Shown here: positions 34,490 to 41,269 of the stretch, one piece after another
How the letters are laid out: the number at the start of each line of letters is the position of its first letter
How positions within the stretch are numbered: the first letter of the stretch is position 1
The notes under the pieces: model-generated
Databases searched by the model: none
Told to the model about the DNA's origin: nothing
The model's input: the letters and a program-made list of their open reading frames with translations, nothing else
From: Chromobacterium violaceum ATCC 12472
GTDB taxonomy: Bacteria > Pseudomonadota > Gammaproteobacteria > Burkholderiales > Chromobacteriaceae
Assembly: GCF_000007705.1 (NCBI RefSeq)
Contig: NC_005085.1
Span: forward strand, 2,365,752 to 2,429,751
Length of the DNA: 64,000 nt
Direction: 5' to 3'
Translations under genes and position numbers: made by a program

Positions 34490-35636
34490 ACGTCGCCAGT
34501 ACCGCGGCGGGCCGGCCTTCTACATCGAGAAGGGGCTGGGCATGAAGTGGTATGCCTGGCTGTTCGCGCTGACCACGGTGGTGGCCACCGGCGTGCTGCT
34601 GCCGGGCATCCAGGCCAACTCCATCGCCAACTCGATGCAGTCGGCCTTCGGCATCGCGCCCACGGTGACGGCCGCCGTGCTGGCCATCATGCTGGGCTTC
34701 ATCATCTTCGGCGGCGTCAAGCGCATCGCGGTGTTCGCCGGCGCGGTGGTGCCCTTCATGGCGCTGGGCTACATCATCGTCGCCTGCGTGGTGATCGCGC
34801 TCAATATCGAGCAGCTGCCGGGCGTGGTGGCGCTGATCTTCAAGAGCGCCTTCGGTCTGGAGGCGGGCATGGGCGCGGTGCTGGGCTTCGCCATCCAGTG
34901 GGGCGTGAAGCGCGGCATCTATTCCAACGAGGCCGGCCAGGGCACCGGCCCGCACGCGTCCAGCGCCGCGGCGGTCAGCCATCCGGCCAAGCAGGGCCTG
35001 GTGCAGGCGTTCTCGGTCTACATCGACACCCTGTTCGTCTGCTCCGCCACCGCCTTCATGCTGCTGATCACCGGCCAGTACAACGTGCAGGGGCCGGACG
35101 GCGCGGCGCTGTACACCGGCATCGCCGGCGTGGCGGCGGGGCCGGGCTATGTGCAGACCGCGATGGAGAGCATCATGCCTGGCTTCGGCTCGGTGTTCGT
35201 CGCGCTGGCGCTGTTCTTCTTCGCCTTCACCACCATCATCGCCTACTACTACATCGCCGAGACCAATGTCGCCTTCATCAACCGCAAGGCGCGGCGGCCG
35301 TGGCTGGTGTTCGCGCTGAAGGTGGGCCTGATGGCGGCCACCGTCTACGGCACGGTCAAGACCGCCGACCTGGCCTGGGGCCTGGGCGATATCGGCGTCG
35401 GCCTGATGGCCTGGCTGAACATCGTCGCCATCATCCTGATGCAGAAGCCGGCGCTGGCCTGCCTGCGCGACTACGAGGCGCAGAAGGCGCAGGGCCTGGA
35501 TCCGGTATTCCATCCGGAGAAGCTGGGCATCGTCAACGCCGCCTACTGGGCCGGCCGCCGCGCCGAGAGCAATCTGGACGCCGAGCGGGATGATCCGCCG
35601 CCAGGCGGCAAGCCGGAGCCGGCCAAGGCCGGTTGA
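34490..35636 (+). pseudogene. Sodium:alanine/glycine symporter (AGCS), 3' part, split by IS
   Basis: Continues the symporter from the right copy of ACGT (RRQYRGGPAFYIEKGLGMKWYAWLFALTT). It holds the remaining membrane helices, the family segments FGGVKRIAVFAGAVVPFMA and GIYSNEAGQGTGPHASSAAAVSHPAKQGLVQAFSVYIDTL, and a charged C-terminal tail. No start codon with a ribosome-binding site is seen just after the IS. No outward promoter is evident, so expression is unlikely. No other mutation is seen, so precise IS excision would restore the gene. Confidence 0.92.
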
Positions 35637-35644
35637 TTGACGCG

Positions 35645-35668
35645 ACGCCCGCTCACGCGGGCGTTTTT
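35645..35668 (+). terminator. Terminator after the symporter
   Basis: ACGCCCGC (35645-35652), loop TCAC, GCGGGCGT (35657-35664) followed by T residues to 35668. Confidence 0.8.
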
Positions 35669-35736
35669 GCGTCGTCCCGGCATTCGGGCATGGGGTTTGC
35701 TTTTATTTCCCGCAGACCCATTCCGCGAATGAGAGC

Positions 35737-36327
35737 ATGGACCCGTCCGTCCCCTTGAGGCTGTGGTTGGTCAACGACACCGACCGCCCGATGCGGCAGC
35801 TGCGCGAGGCCTTCGCCAGCGCCGGCTACCGGGCCATCGCCCAGGCGGACGGCGCGGCCGAGCTGCTGCGCCTGGCGGAGTCGCAGCGGCCGGACGTCAT
35901 CATCGTCGATACCGAATCGCCGACGCGCGACACGCTGGAGCAATTGGCGCTGATGGACCGCGCCGCGCCGCGGCCGGTGGTGATGTTCGCCGGGCACGGC
36001 GGATTGCCCGCCATCCAGGCCGCGGTGCGCGCCGGGGTCACCGCCTACATCGTCGATCACGTTTCCGCGGAGCGGCTGGCGCCCATCATCGACATGGCCA
36101 GGGTCAAGTTCGAAGAGGACGCCAGGCTGAAGCGCAAGCTGGCCGAGATGGAGCAGCGGCTGGCGGATCGCAAGCTGATCGAGCGGGCCAAGGGCATCCT
36201 GATGCGGCGGCGCCAGCTGGACGAAGAGGAGGCCTACGCGCTGCTGCGCCGCCAGGCGATGAAATCCGGCCTGTGCCTCGCCGAGCTGTCCCGCCAACTG
36301 ATTCACGCCAGCGAGCTGCTGGATTGA
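35737..36327 (+). CDS. nasT: NasT-type ANTAR response regulator (RNA-binding antiterminator)
   Basis: A 196-residue protein. A receiver-like domain lies at about residues 8-125 (LRLWLVNDTDRPM, VIIVDTESPTRD, VVMFAGHGG). A helix leads to a C-terminal ANTAR domain (LADRKLIERAKGILMRRRQLDEEEAYALLRRQAMKSGLCLAELSRQLI), which binds paired hexaloop hairpins in leader RNAs. In other bacteria NasT is held inactive by the nitrate sensor NasS and released when nitrate or nitrite is present, then prevents termination before nitrate-assimilation genes. A matching leader lies about 500 bases downstream, and nasS, directly after, is truncated. Confidence 0.92.
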   Translation: MDPSVPLRLWLVNDTDRPMRQLREAFASAGYRAIAQADGAAELLRLAESQRPDVIIVDTESPTRDTLEQLALMDRAAPRPVVMFAGHGGLPAIQAAVRAGVTAYIVDHVSAERLAPIIDMARVKFEEDARLKRKLAEMEQRLADRKLIERAKGILMRRRQLDEEEAYALLRRQAMKSGLCLAELSRQLIHASELLD

Positions 36328-36336
36328 AAGGCCGCG

Positions 36337-36831
36337 ATGAAAACCGACATCCATGCTGAAGACAGCCGCCTGGCGCAGATTCGCGTCGGCTTCCTGCCGC
36401 TGACCGACTGCGCGCCGATTGCCGTCGCCTGCAAGCTGGGGCTGGACCGAATGTACGGCCTGGCGCTGCAGCCGCTGCGGCAGCCGTCCTGGACGGCATT
36501 GCGAGACCGCCTGCTGGCCGGGCAGCTGGATGCCGCCCACGCCTTGTACGGCCTGGCCTGCGGCGTGCAGCTGGGCCTGGGCGGACCGCAGTGCGACATG
36601 GCGCTGCTGATGACGCTGAACCGCAACGGCCAGGGCATCAGCCTGAGCCCCTCATTGGCGGCGCAGTGGCGCGACGGCGCCGGCCTGGCGGAGATCGCCC
36701 GCCGCCTGGGCCGGCCGCTGCGGCTGGCGCACACCTTTCCCACCGGCACCCATGCGATGGCAAGGCGCGCCGACGCAGCCAGTACTGGAGTACGACAAGT
36801 CGGCGCAACGCCGCATCAGGAATTTTGTTAG
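36337..36831 (+). pseudogene. nasS: nasS-like nitrate sensor, truncated at the 3' end
   Basis: Only the first 140 or so codons of an NrtA/CmpA-like periplasmic-binding-fold protein remain (LAQIRVGFLPLTDCAPIAVACKLGLD, LLAGQLDAAHALYGLACGVQLGLGG, MTLNRNGQGISL, LRLAHTFPTGTHAM). Homologues have roughly 370-400 residues. Family-like sequence stops at about 36760, inside what should be the nitrate-binding lobe. The frame then passes into a palindromic repeat and ends at TAG-free codons before TAG/TTAG-like sequence at 36831. No signal peptide is present, as expected for cytosolic NasS. The remnant cannot form a complete ligand-binding fold. Confidence 0.8.
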
Positions 36832-36851
36832 CCGCTCTAAAACGCGGGCAA
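36764..36851. repeat. Palindromic repeat-like element at the nasS breakpoint
   Basis: GCGCCGAC (36767-36774) and GTCGGCGC (36799-36806) form a perfect 8-bp inverted repeat around CCAGTACTGG (36779-36788), itself a palindrome. AACGCCGCATCAGGAATTTTG and a CGCTCTAA block follow. The sequence does not fit nasS or its usual spacing and begins where nasS homology ends. It looks like a short non-coding mobile or dispersed repeat. Only one copy is in this window, so exact ends are not known. Confidence 0.45.
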
Positions 36852-36852
36852 G

Positions 36853-36891
36853 CGCCAAGGTAGGTGATTGCCACTAGGGACAACGGCGTCC
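36853..36891 (+). promoter_or_regulatory. ANTAR-protein target RNA (two hexaloop hairpins)
   Basis: Hairpin P1 has stem CGCC (36853-36856) / GGTG (36863-36866) with loop AAGGTA. Hairpin P2 has stem GGAC (36878-36881) / GTCC (36888-36891) with loop AACGGC. Both six-base loops have A at position 1 and G at position 4, the hallmark of ANTAR-binding motifs. The P2 loop and 3' arm are also the 5' arm of the terminator that follows, so the two structures exclude each other. This is the classical arrangement for NasT-type antitermination upstream of nitrate genes. Confidence 0.75.
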
Positions 36892-36931
36892 TCTCCTGTT
36901 TTGATGACGGGAGGGGGCGCCGTTTTGTTTT
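36882..36931 (+). terminator. Leader terminator controlled by NasT
   Basis: A 17-bp stem with a few G-U pairs: 36882-36898 (starting AACGGCGTCC) with 36908-36924 (ending CGCCGTT), 9-nt loop, followed by TTTTGTTTT. It lies 41 bases before the transporter start codon and overlaps hairpin P2 of the ANTAR motif. Confidence 0.8.
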
Positions 36932-36971
36932 GACGATCTGCATGCAAACCATATGCATGCCGGGAGCGATC

Positions 36972-38174
36972 ATGGACCGTACCTTCTGGCAGGCCGGGCA
37001 CCGGCCGACGCTGGTTTCCGCCTTTCTGTACTTCGATCTGAGCTTCATGGCCTGGTATCTGCTGGGACCGCTGCAGGTGCCCATCGCCGCCGCGCTGCAG
37101 CTTTCCACCCAGCAGCGCGGCCTGATGGTGGCCACGCCCATCCTGGCCGGCGCGCTGCTGCGCCCGCTGATGGGCATGCTGGTGGACCGCATCGGCGCCA
37201 AGCGCGCCGGGCTGCTCGGCCAGATCGTCGTCATCGCCGCGTTGCTCGGCGCCTGGCTCGCTAATCTGTCCAGCTTGGGCGGCATGCTGGCCTTGGGCGC
37301 GCTGCTGGGCGTGGCCGGGGCCTCGTTCGCCGCCGCCTTGCCGCTGGCTTCGCGCTGGTATCCGCCGCGGCACCAGGGCACGGCGCTGGGCATCGCCGGG
37401 GCGGGCAATTCCGGCACCGTGCTGGCGGCGCTGTTCGCGCCGGCGCTGGCCGCGGCCTTCGGCTGGCGCAATGTGTTCGGCCTGGCCTGCCTGCCCTTGC
37501 TGCTGGTGCTGGCGATCTACGCGGTCTGGGCCAGGGAGGCGCCGGCCGCGGCGGGGCCCAAGCGCCTGTCCGACTACCTCTCCGTGCTGAAGGAGAAGGA
37601 CGCCTGGTGGTTCATGTTCTTCTACTCGATGACCTTCGGCGGTTTTGCCGGCTTCGCCGGCGCCTTGCCCGGCTATTTCCATGACCAGTTCGGCTTCGAC
37701 GCCAAAGCCGCCGGCCTCTACACCGCCGCCTGCGTGTTCGCCGGCTCGGTGATGCGGCCCTTGGGCGGCATGCTGGCCGACCGCATGGGTGGAACCCGCT
37801 CGCTGCTGGCGGTCTATCTGGCATGCGCGCTGTTGATGGCCGCCGCCGCGCTGAACGCCGGCGGCGCTGGCGCGGCGCTGGCCCTGTTCGTGCTGGCCAT
37901 GCTGTGCCTGGGCGCCGGCAACGGCGCGGTGTTCCAGCTGGTGCCGCAGCGCTTCGGCCGGGAGCTGGGCGTGATGACCGGCCTGGTGGGCATGGCCGGC
38001 GGCATCGGCGGCTTCCTGCTGGCGGCCGGGCTGGGCGCGGTCAAGCAGGCCAGCGGCGATTACGCGCCGGGCTTGTGGCTGTTCGCGGGCCTCTGCCTGC
38101 TGGCCTGGCTCAGCCTGGCGGGCGTGCAGCGGCATTGGCGCGACAACTGGGCGGTGGCGGCCGCCCGCGTGTGA
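36972..38174 (+). CDS. Nitrate/nitrite transporter (NarK/NasA-type MFS)
   Basis: A 400-residue major-facilitator protein with about 12 helices. It starts MDRTFWQAGHRPTLVSAFLYFDLSFMAWYLLGPLQVPIA. The nitrate-signature glycine-rich stretches are present (GIAGAGNSGTVLAALFAPALA in helix 5 and GNGAVFQLVPQRFGRELGVMTGLVGMAGGIGGF in helix 11). The WYLLGPL segment near the first helix is typical. The ATG at 36972 follows CGGGAGCGATC. The gene is directly behind the ANTAR leader and terminator, and in front of the nirD remnant and nitrate reductase gene. Confidence 0.92.
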   Translation: MDRTFWQAGHRPTLVSAFLYFDLSFMAWYLLGPLQVPIAAALQLSTQQRGLMVATPILAGALLRPLMGMLVDRIGAKRAGLLGQIVVIAALLGAWLANLSSLGGMLALGALLGVAGASFAAALPLASRWYPPRHQGTALGIAGAGNSGTVLAALFAPALAAAFGWRNVFGLACLPLLLVLAIYAVWAREAPAAAGPKRLSDYLSVLKEKDAWWFMFFYSMTFGGFAGFAGALPGYFHDQFGFDAKAAGLYTAACVFAGSVMRPLGGMLADRMGGTRSLLAVYLACALLMAAAALNAGGAGAALALFVLAMLCLGAGNGAVFQLVPQRFGRELGVMTGLVGMAGGIGGFLLAAGLGAVKQASGDYAPGLWLFAGLCLLAWLSLAGVQRHWRDNWAVAAARV

Positions 38175-38183
38175 GGGGACAGG

Positions 38184-38327
38184 CATGGACATGGCCGCGC
38201 GGTGGCTTGCCCGCTACACGGCTGGAACATAGACCTGGCCAGCGGCGAGGCGCAGGCGCCGGACAGCGGCTGCGCGAGGCGCTTCCCCCCGCGGCTGGAA
38301 GGCGGCGCGGTGTGGCTGGCGCTGTAG
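38184..38327 (+). pseudogene. nirD: nirD (nitrite reductase small subunit) 3' remnant
   Basis: The frame ending at TAG 38325-38327 reads GRAVACPLHGWNIDLASGEAQAPDSGC and ends GGAVWLAL, matching the Rieske-like C-terminal part of NirD with the second Cys-His pair CPLHGW. Only about 46 codons remain. The first Cys-His motif, the start codon and the whole large-subunit gene nirB, which normally precedes it, are missing. The remnant begins only about 10 bases after the transporter stop. The ATG nearby (38185) is in a different frame. It appears to be the scar of a deletion joining the transporter to the end of nirD. Confidence 0.78.
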
Positions 38328-38343
38328 TGGGGAGGGTGGATCG

Positions 38344-41052
38344 ATGGACAAGACGGAAACCCGCACCACCTGCTGCTATTGCGGCGTGGGCTGCGGCGTG
38401 CTGATCTCGAGCGAGAATGGCCGCATCGTCGGCGTGCGCGGCGACCCGGACCACCCGGCCAATTACGGCCGGCTGTGCGGCAAGGGCCTGAGCCTGGCGG
38501 CCAGCGCCGCCAGCGACAGCGGCCGCGCACTGCATCCCGAGATGCGGATGGCCAGGGACGTGCCGCGCCTGCGGGTGGGCTGGGACCAGGCGCTGGACGC
38601 GGCGGCCGACCGCTTCGCCGACATCATCCGCCGCCACGGCCCCGACGCGGTGGCCTTCTACGCGTCGGGCCAACTGCTGACCGAGGACTACTACCTGTTC
38701 AACAAGCTGGCCAAGGGCGTGGCCGGCACCAACAATATCGACACCAATTCCCGGCTGTGCATGTCCAGCGCCGTCACCGCCTACAAGATGGCCTTCGGCG
38801 CCGACGGCCCGCCCGCCTGTTACGAAGACCTGGAATCCGCCGGCTGCGTGTTGTTCGCCGGCAGCAATATGGCCTACGCCCACCCGGTGCTGTTCCGCCG
38901 GCTGGAGGACGCCAGGCGGGATTGGTCCGACGCGCGCTGGATCGTGGTCGACCCGCGCCGCACCGACACCGCGGCGATGGCCGATCTGCACCTGCAGATC
39001 CAGCCCGGCACCGACGTGGCGCTGTTCCACGGCATGCTGCACCACCTGATCTGGGAAGGGCTGACCGACGCCGGCTACATCGCCGCCCATACCGAGGGCT
39101 TCGACGCGCTCAAGCGCATGGTCCGCGACTACACGCCCAAGATGGCGGCGGAGATCTGCGGCGTGCGCGCCGAGGACATCGCCACCGCGGCGGAGTGGTT
39201 CGGCCGCAGTCCGGCCAGCCTGTCGCTGTACTGCATGGGCCTGAACCAGTCCAGCCAGGGCACGGCCAAGAATCTGGCGCTGATCAATCTGCACCTGGCG
39301 ACCGGGCAGATCGGCCGGCCCGGCTCCGGGCCGTTCTCGCTGACCGGCCAGCCCAACGCGATGGGCGGGCGCGAGGTGGGCGGCATGGCCACCATGCTGG
39401 CCGCTCACCGGGACATCGCCAATCCCGATCACCGGCGCGAGGTGGCCGCGCATTGGGGCGTGCCGGAGGCGCGGCTGTCTTCGCGCCCCGGCCTGCCGGC
39501 GGTGGCGATGTTCGAGGCGCTGGCGCGGGGCGAGATCAAGGCGGTATGGATAGTCTGCACCAACCCGGCCCACTCGCTGCCTGACTTGGCGCTGGCGCGG
39601 CAGGCGCTGAGCCGCGCCGAGCTGGTGGTGGTGCAGGACGCTTTCGCCGCCACCGACACCACCGCTTTCGCCGACATCCTGCTGCCGGCGGCCAGCTGGG
39701 GCGAGAAGGAGGGCACGGTCACCAATTCCGAGCGCCGCGTCAGCCGGGTGAGGGCGGCCGTGCCGCCGCCGGGCGAGGCCAGGCCGGACGGCTGGATCGC
39801 CGCTGAATTCGGCCGGCGGCTGGCGGCGCGGCTGCATCCGGGCGAGGCCGATCACTTCGCTTACGCCGACGCCGGGCAAGTGTTCGATGAGCACCGCGCG
39901 CTGACCGTGGGCCGCGACTTGGACATGGGCGGCCTGGATTACCGCCTGCTGGAGGAAAAAGGGCCGCAGCAATGGCCGTTGCCTGCCGGCCAGGCCGAGG
40001 GCCAGGCCCGGCGCTATGTGGACGGCGTGTTCGCCACCGACAACGGCAAGGCCCGCTTCCACGCGATCGACTACCAGCCGCCGGTCGACAAGATCTCCGC
40101 CCATTATCCGTTCCGGCTGATCACCGGCCGCCTGCGCGACCAGTGGCACGGCATGAGCCGCACCGGCCGCGTGCCCGGCCTGTTTTCCCATAGCCCGGAA
40201 CCGGAGCTCTGCATGCACCCGGAGGATGCCGAGCGGCGGAACCTGTGCGATGGCGACCTGGTGCGCGTCGCCAGCAAGCGCGGGCAGTGGGTGTTGCCGC
40301 TGAAAACCGATGGCGACCTGATGCGCGGCTGCGTGTTCGCCGCCATGCACTGGAGCCGGCAATTCCTCAGCAGCGGCGGCTGCAACGAGGCGACCATCCC
40401 GGCGGTGGACGGCTTGTCCTTTCAGCCTGAGCTCAAGCACGCGGCGGTGAGGGTGGAGAAGGCCGAGCTGCCGTGGCGCGCGCTGGCCGCGCTGCGCCAT
40501 CCGGATTTGCCGGCCTTGCAGGCCAGGCTGGCCCCGCTGCTGGGGGATATGGATTACGCGGCGATGGCCTTGGCCGGCAGGGACACGCTGCTGCTGCGCG
40601 CGGCCGGCGCCTCGCCCCGGCTGGATTGGCTGATGCGCGTGCTGGACGCGTTGGCGTTGTTCCCCGGGCCGGACGTGCTGGAGTACCGCGACGACGGCCG
40701 CGGCGCGCTCAAGCGCGTGGCCTGGGACGGCGACCGTTTGGCGTGGCTGGTTTTCGCCGGCGGCGCCCAGGATGACCGCGACGCCGGCGAGCGGCTGCTG
40801 CAAAGTCTGCTGGATGGCGAGCCATGGCGGGGGCCGCGGCTCGCCGCGTTTTCGCCGGCCGCGGCCGGCGCCGCCAGGCGGGACCGCATCGTGTGCCAGT
40901 GCAAGCAGGTGGGCGAGGCCGCCATCCTCGCCAGGCTGGCGCAGGGTGGGGGCGTGGCGGAATTGCAGGCCGAGCTGGGTTGCGGCATGGTTTGCGGCAC
41001 CTGCGCGCCGGAGCTGGCTCGGATGGCGTCCGGCTACCGGCAGCATGCCTGA
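38344..41052 (+). CDS. nasA: Assimilatory nitrate reductase catalytic subunit
   Basis: A 902-residue cytosolic molybdopterin enzyme reducing nitrate to nitrite. An N-terminal 4Fe-4S binding motif (CCYCGVGCGVLI ... GRLCGKG) comes first. The bis-MGD-binding core then has FYASGQLLTEDYYLFNKLAKG, TNNIDTNSRLCMSSAV, NMAYAHPVLF, VVDPRRTDTA, the MGLNQSSQGTAKN and TGQPNAMGGREVG segments, and the molydopterin-dinucleotide domain (PFRLITGRLRDQWHGMSRTG). The C-terminus adds a BFD-like [2Fe-2S] domain with four cysteines (IVCQCKQVGE, CGMVCGTCAPEL), as in NasA-type enzymes. GGGGAGGGTGG precedes the ATG. The frame is intact. Confidence 0.94.
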   Translation: MDKTETRTTCCYCGVGCGVLISSENGRIVGVRGDPDHPANYGRLCGKGLSLAASAASDSGRALHPEMRMARDVPRLRVGWDQALDAAADRFADIIRRHGPDAVAFYASGQLLTEDYYLFNKLAKGVAGTNNIDTNSRLCMSSAVTAYKMAFGADGPPACYEDLESAGCVLFAGSNMAYAHPVLFRRLEDARRDWSDARWIVVDPRRTDTAAMADLHLQIQPGTDVALFHGMLHHLIWEGLTDAGYIAAHTEGFDALKRMVRDYTPKMAAEICGVRAEDIATAAEWFGRSPASLSLYCMGLNQSSQGTAKNLALINLHLATGQIGRPGSGPFSLTGQPNAMGGREVGGMATMLAAHRDIANPDHRREVAAHWGVPEARLSSRPGLPAVAMFEALARGEIKAVWIVCTNPAHSLPDLALARQALSRAELVVVQDAFAATDTTAFADILLPAASWGEKEGTVTNSERRVSRVRAAVPPPGEARPDGWIAAEFGRRLAARLHPGEADHFAYADAGQVFDEHRALTVGRDLDMGGLDYRLLEEKGPQQWPLPAGQAEGQARRYVDGVFATDNGKARFHAIDYQPPVDKISAHYPFRLITGRLRDQWHGMSRTGRVPGLFSHSPEPELCMHPEDAERRNLCDGDLVRVASKRGQWVLPLKTDGDLMRGCVFAAMHWSRQFLSSGGCNEATIPAVDGLSFQPELKHAAVRVEKAELPWRALAALRHPDLPALQARLAPLLGDMDYAAMALAGRDTLLLRAAGASPRLDWLMRVLDALALFPGPDVLEYRDDGRGALKRVAWDGDRLAWLVFAGGAQDDRDAGERLLQSLLDGEPWRGPRLAAFSPAAAGAARRDRIVCQCKQVGEAAILARLAQGGGVAELQAELGCGMVCGTCAPELARMASGYRQHA

Positions 41053-41062
41053 GGAGAGGGGA

Positions 41063-41167
41063 ATGGAAAATGCGCGAAACATGGGCCGGGCGGGCCTGCT
41101 GGCGCGGGGCCGGGCGATCCGGGAGGGCGTTGCCAGTTTACGCCGCAGGATGCCATCCCGAGACTGA
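41063..41167 (+). CDS. Possible 34-residue ORF downstream of nitrate reductase
   Basis: A short frame starting MENARNMGRAGLLARGRAIREG with a strong ribosome-binding site (GAGGAGAGGGGA). It is very basic and unrecognised. It may be a real small protein or the truncated start of a gene once present between nitrate reductase and the receptor gene, which would fit the gene decay nearby. Evidence is weak. Confidence 0.25.
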   Translation: MENARNMGRAGLLARGRAIREGVASLRRRMPSRD

Positions 41168-41211
41168 TGCGCCGCTACGCGCTGCCGCGATCGCTTGAGG
41201 CGGGAGAGGAT

Positions 41212-41240
41212 AAAAACAAGGCTGCCGGAGGGCAGCCTTG
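41212..41240 (-). terminator. Terminator of the TonB receptor gene
   Basis: CAAGGCTGCC (41217-41226), loop GGAG, GGCAGCCTTG (41231-41240), a perfect 10-bp stem. Read on the minus strand it is followed by TTTTTA, so it terminates the leftward receptor gene. Confidence 0.85.
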
Positions 41241-41269
41241 CTGGTTTCAGGCCAAAGACGGAAGGCCGA

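Noticed and set aside
36841..36971. Upstream extension of the nitrate transporter start to 36864
   Set aside because: It would translate through the ANTAR hairpins and the terminator. The ATG at 36972 has a ribosome-binding site and the typical protein start.
38110..41082. A 990-codon minus-strand frame opposite nitrate reductase
   Set aside because: Antisense shadow of an enzyme gene with all its motifs in the plus frame.
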